Below, one piece after another: positions 7,449 to 16,160 of a stretch of DNA of 27,746 nt. Made by a program: the position numbers and the translations under genes. The DNA comes from DASUFE01 sp036274675 (lineage in GTDB: Bacteria; Pseudomonadota; Gammaproteobacteria; HTCC5015). The stretch lies in the NCBI GenBank assembly GCA_036274675.1, contig DASUFE010000112.1, positions 1-27,746 of the forward strand, written 5' to 3'. The notes beneath the pieces are model-generated. The model was not told the origin of the DNA. It ran no database searches and saw only the letters and a program-made list of their open reading frames with translations. The number at the start of each line of letters is the position of its first letter. Within the stretch, counting starts at the first letter, position 1.

Positions 7449-7526
7449 TTTTCCGGCATAAATGCGGCGACACCGAATTTTTCCGTCGCGCCGCGCCGGT
7501 TCCACAAGATATGCACAGGCTTTGCA

Positions 7527-7555
7527 ATGACGCGGCCATTTCCCCATGCTCTAAT
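7527..7555 (+). promoter_or_regulatory. Possible sigma70 promoter of dnaB
   Basis: ATGACG (7527–7532) and TCTAAT (7550–7555) are 17 bp apart, with four and five matches to the consensus hexamers. Transcription would start near 7562, about 35 bp before the dnaB start codon. The preceding terminator means that dnaB needs a promoter in this gap. Confidence 0.35.
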
Positions 7556-7596
7556 CTCGCACCCCTTTTCAGTACAGGCCCGGATGTAGATACGCT

Positions 7597-8988
7597 ATGG
7601 TGCAGTTGCTTCATTCAGCGCAATCCAATAATCGCATCCATGCGGATCTGAAAGTTCCTCCCCATTCCATCGAAGCAGAGCAGGCCGTGCTGGGCGGCCT
7701 GATGCTGAGCGACAGCGCATGGGACCAGATCGCCGACCGCGTTGGCGAAGGAGATTTTTACCGCCAGGACCACCGGCTGATTTTCCGCGCGATCGCGGCT
7801 TTGGCCAATCAGGGCAAACCACGTGACGTCGTTACCTTGAGCGAATGGCTGGAGCAGCGCGGTGAACTGGAAAAAGCCGGCGGCATGCTGTATCTGGGAA
7901 CCCTCGCCAAGGATACGCCGAGCGCAGCCAACGTGAAGGCCTACGCTGATATCGTGCGCGAGCGTTCGGTCTTGCGCCAGTTGATACAGGTGGGCGAGGA
8001 AATCGCCGCCGAGGCCTATACCCCGGGTGACCGTGAAATCAAGCAGCTGCTGGACAGCGCAGAATCCAAGGTATTTCGCATCGCCGAGCAGGGAATGGCC
8101 GGCAAGACCGGCTTCCAGAACATCAAGCATCTGTTGAGCCGCGCGGTCGACCGTATCGATGAGCTGTTTCACAAGGATGACCCGATTACGGGTATTGCTA
8201 CCGGTTTCGAGAAGTTCGACGAGATGACGGCGGGGTTGCAGCGCTCGGACCTCATTATCGTCGCCGGCCGCCCCTCGATGGGCAAGACCAGTTTCGTCAT
8301 GAATATCGCGGAGAACGCCGCGATCCGCCATAAATTGCCGGTGGCGGTATTCAGCATGGAAATGTCGGGCGAGCAGCTGGCGATGCGCATGATATCCTCG
8401 CTCGGGCGCATCAATCAGCAGAATCTGCGCACCGGCAGCCTGGAGGATTCCGACTGGCCGCGTATCACCTCGGCCATTTCCATGCTGTCGGAAGCGCCGA
8501 TCTTCGTCGACGATACTCCCGCGCTGTCGCCCGCCGAATTGCGTGCCCGCGCGCGCCGGCTCAAGCGCGAGCAGAACCTGGGCCTGGTCGTTGTGGACTA
8601 CCTGCAGCTGATGACGGTGCCGGAAAACCGGGAGAACCGGGTTAACGAAATCTCCGAGATCTCGCGGTCGCTCAAGGCTCTGGCGAAGGAGCTGGATATT
8701 CCCGTTATTGCGCTGTCACAGCTGAACCGCAGTCTGGAGCAGCGCCCGGACAAGCGCCCCCAGATGTCGGATCTGCGCGAATCCGGCGCTATCGAGCAGG
8801 ATGCCGACCTGATCGCCTTTATCTACCGGGACGAGGTCTACAACGAGGACAGTCCCGACAAGGGGACAGCCGAAATCCTGATCCGTAAACAACGCAACGG
8901 CCCGACCGGCATGTGCCGGCTGACGTTCCTTGGCCGCTATACCAAATTCGAAAATTACACGCCGGAAATGTATAGTAACGAAACCTGA
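7597..8988 (+). CDS. dnaB: Replicative DNA helicase DnaB
   Basis: The hexameric 5'-to-3' helicase of the replication fork. The 463-aa product has the N-terminal primase-interacting domain (from VPPHSIEAEQAVLGGLML) and the RecA-like C-terminal motor. Walker A is GRPSMGKTS near residues 224–232, the Walker B strand LGLVVVDYLQLM is near 328–339, and FSMEMSGEQLAMRM and SQLNRSLEQRPDKRPQMSDL are the usual helicase motifs. No intein interrupts it. The ATG at 7597 has only a weak ribosome-binding site but gives the family N-terminus. alr follows after 32 bp, the normal gammaproteobacterial pairing. Confidence 0.97.
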   Translation: MVQLLHSAQSNNRIHADLKVPPHSIEAEQAVLGGLMLSDSAWDQIADRVGEGDFYRQDHRLIFRAIAALANQGKPRDVVTLSEWLEQRGELEKAGGMLYLGTLAKDTPSAANVKAYADIVRERSVLRQLIQVGEEIAAEAYTPGDREIKQLLDSAESKVFRIAEQGMAGKTGFQNIKHLLSRAVDRIDELFHKDDPITGIATGFEKFDEMTAGLQRSDLIIVAGRPSMGKTSFVMNIAENAAIRHKLPVAVFSMEMSGEQLAMRMISSLGRINQQNLRTGSLEDSDWPRITSAISMLSEAPIFVDDTPALSPAELRARARRLKREQNLGLVVVDYLQLMTVPENRENRVNEISEISRSLKALAKELDIPVIALSQLNRSLEQRPDKRPQMSDLRESGAIEQDADLIAFIYRDEVYNEDSPDKGTAEILIRKQRNGPTGMCRLTFLGRYTKFENYTPEMYSNET

Positions 8989-9020
8989 ACCCCGGGTTTT
9001 GCCGCCGCCAAGGAATTCCA

Positions 9021-10109
9021 ATGCGCATCGCCCGCGCAATCATCGATTTAAACGCCCTGCGCCATAATTACCGCGAAGTCCGGCGTTTTGCGCCGCAGAG
9101 CCGCATTATGTGCGTGATCAAGGCCAACGCCTATGGCCACGGCATGGTGGAGGTGGCTAAGGCATTGCCGCAGGCGGACGGTTTTGCGGTCGCCTGCCTC
9201 GACGAGGCATTGCAGCTGCGCAGTCACGGTATCCGGCAGCCGCTGACCGTTTTCCAGGGATTTCAATCGACGGAAGATCTGCAACTCTGTCGGCGTCACG
9301 GTTTATGGCCCGTGGTACACCACGCTTCCCAGCTTGAAATGATGGCGGGCGAGGCGACCACTGCAGCGCCGCTCGAAGTCTGGCTAAAAATCGCCACCGG
9401 TATGAACCGCCTGGGATTCCGTCCTGAAGATACAGCGGGCGCATGGGAGCGGTTGCGTGCATCTGGCGGCGTGCGGCGGGTTCGCCTGATGACGCATATG
9501 GCACGTGCGGACGAAGGCAGGGATGGAGATACGGATCCGACTGCGCTTCAGCTGCGCCTGTTCGATTCCGTAACAGCGGGGCTGAACGCCGAGCGCAGCC
9601 TCGCCAATTCCGCTGCGCTGATTGACTGGCCCGATGCGCGGCGGGACTGGGTAAGACCGGGCATTATGCTGTACGGCGTTTCGCCGTTCTTGCCAGGCCA
9701 CGGACCCAGGCTGGATTTGAAGCCCGTCATGACTCTGCGCAGCCGGCTGATCGCCATCAACAACCGCAAGAGCGGCGAACCCATCGGTTATGGCGGCGTC
9801 TGGGTCTGTCCCCGGGATATGCGGGTGGGTGCGGTTGCCATCGGTTACGGCGACGGGTACCCGCGCCATATTGAGACAGGTACGCCAGTATTGGTAAATG
9901 GAAAACGTGCTCCCATTGTCGGCCGGGTTTCGATGGATCTGTTGACGGTGGATTTATCCGCGTCGGATGCCAAGGTCGGCGACGAAGTCATGTTGTGGGG
10001 CGAAGGGCTGCCGGTGGACCAGATGGCCGTGCATGCGGACACGATCGCCTATGAATTGCTATGTAGCGTCTATGGCCGAGTGAACTATGAATACGAATAC
10101 AGGGAATAA
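9021..10109 (+). CDS. alr: Alanine racemase
   Basis: A PLP enzyme that interconverts L- and D-alanine and supplies D-alanine for peptidoglycan. The 362-aa product has the PLP-binding lysine at residue 34 in CVIKANAYGHG, the conserved GMNRLGF, the SLANSAAL segment, WVRPGIMLYG, and the C-terminal domain with AIGYGDGYPR and GRVSMDLLTVDL. The ATG at 9021 follows AAGGA at 9010–9014. It lies 32 bp after dnaB and is probably co-transcribed. The length is normal. Whether it is the biosynthetic (alr) or catabolic (dadX) copy rests on the dnaB context, which favours alr. Confidence 0.95.
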   Translation: MRIARAIIDLNALRHNYREVRRFAPQSRIMCVIKANAYGHGMVEVAKALPQADGFAVACLDEALQLRSHGIRQPLTVFQGFQSTEDLQLCRRHGLWPVVHHASQLEMMAGEATTAAPLEVWLKIATGMNRLGFRPEDTAGAWERLRASGGVRRVRLMTHMARADEGRDGDTDPTALQLRLFDSVTAGLNAERSLANSAALIDWPDARRDWVRPGIMLYGVSPFLPGHGPRLDLKPVMTLRSRLIAINNRKSGEPIGYGGVWVCPRDMRVGAVAIGYGDGYPRHIETGTPVLVNGKRAPIVGRVSMDLLTVDLSASDAKVGDEVMLWGEGLPVDQMAVHADTIAYELLCSVYGRVNYEYEYRE

Positions 10110-10149
10110 ATACCCCGAATATAAAAGGAACACGCCTGGTTGCCACGGC

Positions 10150-10262
10150 TTTATATATTTTTCATCACGCAGAGCCGCCAAGATAAGGATTCTGTAAATA
10201 AGAATATGAGAGGCATTTCTATGCTTCTTGGATATTTATTTCTTTGAGCCTTGGCGAGACAT
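10150..10262. repeat. MITE-like palindromic repeat between converging genes
   Basis: The segment has facing ends: CGCCAAG (10176–10182, within CACGCAGAGCCGCCAAG) and CTTGGCG (10250–10256, within TTTGAGCCTTGGCGAGAC), with AT-rich sequence between. Sequences of the form CGCAGAG…CTTGGCGAGA are a widespread small palindromic repeat in proteobacterial intergenic DNA. A short hairpin with arms CGAGACAT (10255–10262) and ATGTCTCG (10272–10279) overlaps its right end. It is a degenerate example at best. Confidence 0.4.
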
Positions 10263-10293
10263 GAAATCAAAATGTCTCGGCAACATTGCATGC

Positions 10294-13152
10294 TTATTTT
10301 TCCGATTGCTCCTGCTGTTGTCGTTGCCAGATTTTGCGGCGGCACAGTCCGGATGCGTCGCAATAGTCGCATACCGGCGGCTGGCCCAGTGCCGGCAGCG
10401 GCGCACCGGACCGGATACGCTGCATCGCCTCCAGCAGGCGAGCGCGTACCTGCAGCCTCAGCTCCTGCAGCTGCTCTCCCTCGACCACGGTTTTGTCTTC
10501 AATTTTCTTGCGGTCAAGCCCCAGATATTGAACCCGCACCACATCCTCTCTGAACAGGCTGTAGCTGGGTAGCTGCACGTCTTCGCCGCTCAACACTTCA
10601 TCCAGCGAAGGCGTGCGGCCGGTCTTGTAATCGATCAAGGCGACTCCGCCGCTGCCGCGTTCGATGCGGTCGATGCGTCCGCGCAGGTTCAAATGGGAAT
10701 CGAGCGCGACCTGGTATTGCTGTTCGGCGTTCTCGACCGCCCAGTCGGCGTTATGCTCGAGCTGCCAATCGATGTAATCCGGCAGGCGGCCCAGCCAGCG
10801 CTGCAACCAGCCCCGGTGCAGAAAATTATCCTCGATATCGTCGGTGAATACGGCTCGAGCGATCTGTTGCAGCAGGTCGAGTGCCTGCGCGCGGTTTTGC
10901 TGTGTTACCGGCTGCCCGAAGGGGCCGGGCAAGCCCTGGATTCCGGTGTGAAAAGCCTGCAGACACCGGTGCACACGCTCCCCGTAATCGGATTTTTGCA
11001 GGGCCTGACGGATTTCATCGGTCGCTTTCAGTTGCAGGACGTCGTAGACGTAAAACTGATAAGGGCAATCCACGAGGCGCTGGTGTGATGAGGCAGTGAT
11101 ATCGGCAGGCACGGCGGATGCTGCAACAGCGGGTTGTGGACGCTGCGGTATCTCCGGAAGCGCGATATCGCCGCAGACAGTTGCATCAGTCTGCCGGGAA
11201 TCCTGGTCCGGCATGGCCAGTAGCCTGCGGTTGTAGGCGGTTTCATGGAAGTGATTGATGATTTCGAACCATGAACTGAGTGCGACCGGTTCGCCGGCCG
11301 CATCTCGCTGCCAACTGACGAAAATACGCGGATTGTTTTCGAGCAGGCAACGGAAGTGATACTGCCGCTCGCGCAGCCGTGCTTCCCAGTCCGGCAGGCT
11401 GAGCGCGCCGCGGACCGCATCGTTGAAGAAGGGCAGTGCGTCGGCGAAGCCGGGAATCCGGTTTTCGTCGGCGGAGGCGATAATCAATGTGTCGAAACCC
11501 TGCAGCGGACTTTGTTGCAGGGTTAACAGCTGTACCCGCGAACCGCCACGAGTGGCAGGTGAAAAATACTGGGTTTCCAACGCATAGCCAAGCCAGGTGC
11601 GGAAGTCCTGCCAGCCGATGTCGGCGCCGATCGCGGAGGCGCCGCGCTGAATGCGGTCAAGCAGCGACAGGGCCATGCGGCCGGCCTCGTCCCCATCCAG
11701 CAGGTGATGCAGTTGCAGGCGTTGCAGGCTGTCCAATAGCTCGCGGGCGTATGAGTCCGCGGGCCAGACCTTCCGCTGCAGTTTTTGCAAGGGAACGGCG
11801 GCTCGCTCATGCAGTTCCAGCAATTCGATCAATTGTTGCTGCACGGCACTGTTCCACCATGGCAGGCGGCGCGCACGCGACAGCAGTGCTTTACGATAGC
11901 GTTTTATCCCGCTACCGATATTTTCATGCAGTATGATATCCGTTTCGAAGCGGTAGATCAGCTTCAGATACTCCTCGTCCCCGGGCGGCGCTGCGGATTT
12001 CAGCAGGTCCAGGAAGGCATGGTGGGGAAAATCGTTTTCGACGCACTGCAGCCAGTTTTCCAGCAGGGCCACCGCACGGGTGGTCGAGAGTGCCCAGCCG
12101 GTCGCATCATGCAGATCGATGCGGGAGCGTTCCAGGTACGCGCGAAGACGGCGTGCGAATTTCCGGTCCTCGGTGATTACCCCGATGTAACGGTCACCAC
12201 GCTGCAGCGCGCGTTGGACCTCCAGGGTGACCAGTTGAATCTCCTGTTCGAAGGAGTCCGCCGGCATTATGCGTATGCGTTCAAGAGCAGGGCTTGAGGC
12301 GTGCCGGGAAACAAAATCACGCGCTCTTTGCAGTAAGGGTGCGGCGGCGGTATCGAGTGCGGCCTGGAGAAAGTCAGAGAAGGCTGTGCGGTTGTGATTC
12401 CGCGTGAAGCCGAGCCTCGGCTGAAGCCCGGATTCGTCCGCATCGCCCTGCAGCATAAGTCGGAGCGTCCGCTGCTTCGCCAGCATGCGCAGCCATTCGG
12501 TTTCCGCGGGAATGAAACGGCTGAACCCGGTAACGTAAAAATGCGCATTCTTCGGCAGTCGCTGCAGGCTCTGTCCGAGCTGCTGCAGATAATAACTGGT
12601 TGCATCCGTCCAGCCTTCGGCCCGCAGCTGTTCGTGCCAGGCCTGCCAGAGGGTATGGACGATCTGCGCCTCTCTCAACAACTCGGGATGTTCCAGCTTC
12701 GTGCGATAACAGCGGGTCAGAAAATCCGCGAACTGCGGAACCGTGTGCGGGAGGTTGATGCGGTAAAGAGTCAACTCATCGAACAGTTGCAGCAAGTCGG
12801 CCGCGAGCAACCAGGGGTTACTGGTTCCGTATAAATGTCGATGCCGTTGCAGGGCGTCCACCAGTAGCAACAGCCGTTGCTCTCCTGGAATGACGCGATC
12901 CGACGGCGGCGCCAACTGGTCGAGAAAATCGCGCAGCGTACAAATGCGGGGTAACAGCAGGCCGGGAACAGCGCGCTCGCGGGCCATATGTAACAGCTCC
13001 AGTTTCAAAGGCGCGGCCGGTTGGTAGTTGGGCAGTAATATGATGATATGGCTGAGATCGGGCAAACGCATTGCATGCTCGCGTATCAGGGTTTGCGCGA
13101 GATGAGTTACAGGATTTTCCCCTGTTGGAATAAGGGTTGTGAACTCTTTCAT
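10294..13152 (-). CDS. AddB-like PD-(D/E)XK nuclease, probable DNA repair protein
   Basis: A 952-aa protein resembling the family annotated as 'probable DNA repair protein' (TIGR03623) and the AddB subunit of AddAB. The N-terminal half reads like an inactivated UvrD-type helicase (IIILLPNYQPAAPLKLELL near residue 37) and has no Walker A motif. The C-terminus carries the nuclease: GRIDRIERG then ALIDYKTGRTPSL. A four-cysteine pattern, one Cys in LVDCPYQFY before the nuclease and CDYCDASGLC (Cys928, 931, 937) after it, matches the iron-sulfur staple of AddB. The start is the ATG at 13152, with a poor ribosome-binding site. It converges on alr and is divergent from galU. No AddA/RecB-like helicase partner is adjacent, so either it works alone or the partner is elsewhere. 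Confidence 0.85.
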   Translation of the reverse strand: MKEFTTLIPTGENPVTHLAQTLIREHAMRLPDLSHIIILLPNYQPAAPLKLELLHMARERAVPGLLLPRICTLRDFLDQLAPPSDRVIPGEQRLLLLVDALQRHRHLYGTSNPWLLAADLLQLFDELTLYRINLPHTVPQFADFLTRCYRTKLEHPELLREAQIVHTLWQAWHEQLRAEGWTDATSYYLQQLGQSLQRLPKNAHFYVTGFSRFIPAETEWLRMLAKQRTLRLMLQGDADESGLQPRLGFTRNHNRTAFSDFLQAALDTAAAPLLQRARDFVSRHASSPALERIRIMPADSFEQEIQLVTLEVQRALQRGDRYIGVITEDRKFARRLRAYLERSRIDLHDATGWALSTTRAVALLENWLQCVENDFPHHAFLDLLKSAAPPGDEEYLKLIYRFETDIILHENIGSGIKRYRKALLSRARRLPWWNSAVQQQLIELLELHERAAVPLQKLQRKVWPADSYARELLDSLQRLQLHHLLDGDEAGRMALSLLDRIQRGASAIGADIGWQDFRTWLGYALETQYFSPATRGGSRVQLLTLQQSPLQGFDTLIIASADENRIPGFADALPFFNDAVRGALSLPDWEARLRERQYHFRCLLENNPRIFVSWQRDAAGEPVALSSWFEIINHFHETAYNRRLLAMPDQDSRQTDATVCGDIALPEIPQRPQPAVAASAVPADITASSHQRLVDCPYQFYVYDVLQLKATDEIRQALQKSDYGERVHRCLQAFHTGIQGLPGPFGQPVTQQNRAQALDLLQQIARAVFTDDIEDNFLHRGWLQRWLGRLPDYIDWQLEHNADWAVENAEQQYQVALDSHLNLRGRIDRIERGSGGVALIDYKTGRTPSLDEVLSGEDVQLPSYSLFREDVVRVQYLGLDRKKIEDKTVVEGEQLQELRLQVRARLLEAMQRIRSGAPLPALGQPPVCDYCDASGLCRRKIWQRQQQEQSEK

Positions 13153-13259
13153 GCGTCGATTGCCGGTGTTTCACGCGAGTGCGCGGAAAGGCTTTCTTCA
13201 GCCTTATGGGAATAGTATCATGCGCAACTCGCGATTAAATTGGCAAATGGAGGGAATCA

Positions 13260-14135
13260 ATGTCGGTGGTGCGCAAGGCGGTATTTCCTGTGGCGGGATT
13301 GGGCACCCGTTTTCTGCCGGCTACCAAGGCCAACCCGAAGGAAATGCTCCCCATTGTCGACAAGCCGTTGATCCAGTACGCGGCCGAGGAGGCGGTGGCC
13401 GCCGGAGCAGACGAACTCATCTTCATAACGGGGCGCAACAAGCGCTCGATTCCGGACCATTTCGACAAGGCTTACGAGCTTGAAAACGAGTTGGAACAGG
13501 CCGGCAAGCAGGACATGCTGGAAGCGGTGCGTGGCATCGTGCCTTCCTACGTTACCTGCGTCTATACACGCCAGTCAGTGGCATTGGGTCTGGGCCACGC
13601 CGTATTATGCGCAAGAAAGCTGGTCGGCAACGAACCTTTCGCCGTGATCCTCGCGGATGACCTGATACGCGGTAAAGGCGGCAGTTGTCTGGAGCAAATG
13701 GTCGAGGTTTATAAGAGCGAACGTAACAGCGTGCTGGCTGTACAGGAAGTGCCGAAAGAGGATACCTCCAAATACGGGATTGTCGAGGGCAAGAAATATA
13801 AGAACCTGGTCGAACTGACGGGTATCGTGGAAAAACCCAAGCCCAAGGACGCCAAATCCAACCTGGCCGTAGTCGGCCGTTATATATTCAACCCGCGCAT
13901 TTTCGCCATGCTGGAACAGGTAAGGCCCGGCGCCGGCGGCGAGATACAGTTGACGGACGGGATCCAGACCCTGTTGCAGCATGAACCGGTATATGGGCAC
14001 AAGTTCGAGGGCAAGCGTTTCGATTGCGGCAGCAAACTGGGTTATTTGCAGGCCTCTGTCGAATACGCGCTGGAGCATCCGGAGGTCGAAGAGGAGTTCC
14101 GGGACTATCTGAAAAACCTGAAAATTGACCATTGA
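13260..14135 (+). CDS. galU: UTP–glucose-1-phosphate uridylyltransferase
   Basis: Makes UDP-glucose from UTP and glucose-1-phosphate for surface polysaccharides, trehalose and galactose metabolism. The 291-aa product has the nucleotide-binding signature GLGTRFLPATKANPKEMLP (about 14–32), the VDKPLIQY segment, and the sugar-binding part with YGIVEGKK and GIVEKPKP. The length matches bacterial GalU. The ATG at 13260 follows GGAGGGAA at 13249–13256, a strong ribosome-binding site. It is divergent from the AddB-like gene and its stop codon overlaps the predicted promoter of tRNA-Asn. Confidence 0.95.
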   Translation: MSVVRKAVFPVAGLGTRFLPATKANPKEMLPIVDKPLIQYAAEEAVAAGADELIFITGRNKRSIPDHFDKAYELENELEQAGKQDMLEAVRGIVPSYVTCVYTRQSVALGLGHAVLCARKLVGNEPFAVILADDLIRGKGGSCLEQMVEVYKSERNSVLAVQEVPKEDTSKYGIVEGKKYKNLVELTGIVEKPKPKDAKSNLAVVGRYIFNPRIFAMLEQVRPGAGGEIQLTDGIQTLLQHEPVYGHKFEGKRFDCGSKLGYLQASVEYALEHPEVEEEFRDYLKNLKIDH

Positions 14136-14160
14136 CCGGTCATTTTTCGCAGCGTACCAT
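14132..14160 (+). promoter_or_regulatory. Predicted promoter of tRNA-Asn, overlapping the galU stop codon
   Basis: TTGACC (14132–14137) and TACCAT (14155–14160) are 17 bp apart. The -35 box has five of six and the -10 four of six consensus bases. The expected start near 14167 leaves a leader of about 10 nt before the tRNA. The galU TGA (14133–14135) lies inside the -35 box. Confidence 0.6.
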
Positions 14161-14176
14161 ACCCCGCTTCCAGCAT

Positions 14177-14252
14177 TCCCGGATAGCTCAGTCGGTAGAG
14201 CAAAGGACTGTTAATCCTTGGGTCGTTGGTTCGAGTCCAACTCCGGGAGCCA
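14177..14252 (+). tRNA. tRNA-Asn (anticodon GTT)
   Basis: A complete 76-nt cloverleaf. The acceptor TCCCGGA pairs with TCCGGGA, the D-arm is GCTC…GAGC, and the anticodon stem AAGGA/TCCTT holds the loop CTGTTAA with anticodon GTT. The T-arm is GTTGG-TTCGAGT-CCAAC. The 3' CCA is encoded (14250–14252). Confidence 0.97.
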
Positions 14253-14263
14253 TTTTCAAATCG

Positions 14264-14289
14264 GCACAGATCACGGGATTTGTGCTTTG
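14264..14289 (+). terminator. Probable terminator of tRNA-Asn
   Basis: GCACAGATC (14264–14272) pairs with GATTTGTGC (14277–14285) through one G–T wobble, with an ACGG loop. Only a short T-run follows, so termination may be partial and let transcription reach rlmI. Confidence 0.5.
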
Positions 14290-14340
14290 CAAAACAAAAA
14301 CGCCCTCGCGCTTTCCGTTTCCGGACCCCCCGTACCGACC

Positions 14341-15528
14341 ATGAAAAAAATCATTTTGAAACCGGGGCGCGAGGAATCCTTGCGGCGTCGCCATCCCTGG
14401 GTTTTTTCCGGAGCTGTCCAGTCGGCCGGCACGGAGCCGGCTTCCGGCGAAACCGTATTGCTGCTCGACTCGGCTAAAAAACCATTAGCTCTGGGAGCCT
14501 GGTCGCCCGGTTCCCAAATCCGCTGCCGGGTCTGGAGTTTCGATACGTCGATCCAGATCGACGCAGCTTTTTTCAAACACAGGTTGCAACAGGCCATCGA
14601 ACTGCGCCGTTGCAGCGGTTTCGTACAGGATGACGTCTCCGCTTGCCGCCTGGTCTATTCCGAAAGCGACGGTTTGCCCGGTCTTATTGTGGACCGTTAC
14701 GGCAGATGGCTGGTTGTGCAATTCCTGTCGGCGGGCGCGGAATACTGGAAAGACATCATCGTCGCGGTGCTGCATGAACTCATACCCGGTCATTCTGTTT
14801 TCGAGCGTTCGGATGCCGGTGTGCGAGAAAAGGAGCATTTGCTCCCGCGGACGGGCGCGCTCAGTGGCGATGAGCCGCCGGAGCATATTGAAATCATCGA
14901 GCACGGATTGCATTACCGGGTGGATATCCGTCGCGGCCACAAGACGGGCTTCTATCTGGATCAGCGCGACAACCGGCGCCGGATCGCCAAACTGGCCTCC
15001 GGCGAAGTATTGAACTGTTTTTCTTACACCGGCGGTTTTGCCCTTGCCGCGCTCGCGGTCGGCGCCGATTGCGCCATCAATATCGATTCCTCCGCCGGAG
15101 CGCTTGAGCAGGCGGCAGCGAACGCGCGTCTGAATGGCATCGATAACAGAAGAATGGAAAACATCGAGGCCAATGTATTCGAGCAACTCCGCGAATTCAA
15201 GCATATGCAGCGCCATTTCGATCTGATCGTGCTCGATCCGCCAAAGCTGATTGATTCCAAGCAGACACTGGATCGCGGCGCACGCGCTTACAAGGACGCG
15301 AACCTGCAGGCATTGTCGTTACTGAAGCCCGGCGGCCTGTTGATGACATTTTCCTGTTCGGGTCTGCTTCCGACCCAGCTGTTCCAGAAAATAGTCGCCG
15401 ATGCCGCTCTGGACGCGGGGCGTCAGGCGGTGATCGTCGAGCGTCTCGGTCAGTCAGCGGATCATCCGGTGGCGCTGAATTTTCCTGAGGGTGAATACCT
15501 GAAGGGTTTGTGTATAAGGGTGGAGTGA
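14341..15528 (+). CDS. rlmI: 23S rRNA (cytosine-5)-methyltransferase RlmI
   Basis: An S-adenosylmethionine-dependent enzyme that makes 5-methylcytosine 1962 in 23S rRNA. The 395-aa length equals the E. coli protein within one residue. The N-terminal PUA domain begins KIILKPGREESLRRRHPWVF. The central domain has the typical GHKTGFYLDQRDNRR. The Rossmann fold has the cofactor motif NCFSYTGGFALAAL (about 223–236), LDPPKL (about 297–302) and the catalytic cysteine region TFSCSGLL (about 336–343). The open frame extends back into tRNA-Asn, but the PUA start fixes the ATG at 14341. No good ribosome-binding site is seen. The close relative RlmL/RlmK is a possible alternative, but the size and layout fit RlmI. 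Confidence 0.92.
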   Translation: MKKIILKPGREESLRRRHPWVFSGAVQSAGTEPASGETVLLLDSAKKPLALGAWSPGSQIRCRVWSFDTSIQIDAAFFKHRLQQAIELRRCSGFVQDDVSACRLVYSESDGLPGLIVDRYGRWLVVQFLSAGAEYWKDIIVAVLHELIPGHSVFERSDAGVREKEHLLPRTGALSGDEPPEHIEIIEHGLHYRVDIRRGHKTGFYLDQRDNRRRIAKLASGEVLNCFSYTGGFALAALAVGADCAINIDSSAGALEQAAANARLNGIDNRRMENIEANVFEQLREFKHMQRHFDLIVLDPPKLIDSKQTLDRGARAYKDANLQALSLLKPGGLLMTFSCSGLLPTQLFQKIVADAALDAGRQAVIVERLGQSADHPVALNFPEGEYLKGLCIRVE

Positions 15529-15642
15529 TTCTTTGTTTATCAATCCCAACGCCGCATGGTTGAAAGCGGATATCTATGGTTTGTAGCTTTTGTATAAGTT
15601 ATTTATCGATTCAAGAATGTAATTTTTAGGGAGAGAACACTA

Positions 15643-16038
15643 ATGCGGAACTGTGGAGCGGCCTTATTAATGGTGCTGGTCCTGATATGCGTTTCCTGTG
15701 GCGGAGAGGCGGGGGGAGAAGGGCAGGCTAAAAACGGTGAAACGGAACCGGGCGTCAGCTGCCTTGGGGAAACCTATTCCAGTTGTATCTGCCCCGGGCA
15801 CAAGGTCTGCCCTGTGGATGGCGAATACGACTTCGTAAATGTGCAGTGCGACAATCCGGTCGAAGTCACCGCCCAGAACATTGACAATATCGTCGGCAGC
15901 CTGCGTCTCAAGGATCCTCCCTGCAAGGATTCCCGGAATTGCCGCCGTGTCGGCGTGCATGACAGTTTCGCGGCGCCAGCCAACGATCCAAATTGCCGCT
16001 GCCGCGAGAAGATTGCCATGTGCAAGCCTAGGATATAG
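15643..16038 (+). CDS. Cysteine-rich putative lipoprotein
   Basis: A 131-aa exported protein that I do not recognise. A hydrophobic signal segment (about 5–18) ends at CVSC, so Cys19 could be lipidated; the cysteine at position -3 makes this an imperfect lipobox, and ordinary cleavage is possible. The mature part is Gly/Glu-rich at first and then holds ten more cysteines (for example SSCICPGHKVC and NCRCREKIAMC), enough for five disulfides, which suggests a compact periplasmic or surface domain. The ATG at 15643 follows AGGGAGAG at 15628–15635. It is a single-gene unit, with its own terminator, ahead of two outer-membrane barrel genes. A metal-binding role is conceivable but not shown. Confidence 0.75.
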   Translation: MRNCGAALLMVLVLICVSCGGEAGGEGQAKNGETEPGVSCLGETYSSCICPGHKVCPVDGEYDFVNVQCDNPVEVTAQNIDNIVGSLRLKDPPCKDSRNCRRVGVHDSFAAPANDPNCRCREKIAMCKPRI

Positions 16039-16057
16039 GCAAACTCCCTTCCCCGGA

Positions 16058-16088
16058 AAAGCAGGCCCCATTCAGGCCTGCTTTTTTT
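16058..16088 (+). terminator. Rho-independent terminator after the lipoprotein gene
   Basis: AAAGCAGGCC (16058–16067) pairs with GGCCTGCTTT (16075–16084) around CCATTCA, followed by a run of T. Confidence 0.9.
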
Positions 16089-16160
16089 ATTTCAGTCGCT
16101 CTTTTTGGATTAAAAGTCGGTATTGATTGTCGATAATTCATCAGCAGTAAGGATACAAGG

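Noticed and set aside
13152..13259. galU promoter with -10 TATCAT near 13216
   Set aside because: The -10 is good, but the hexamer at the right distance upstream (TTTCTT) has too few consensus matches to support a call.
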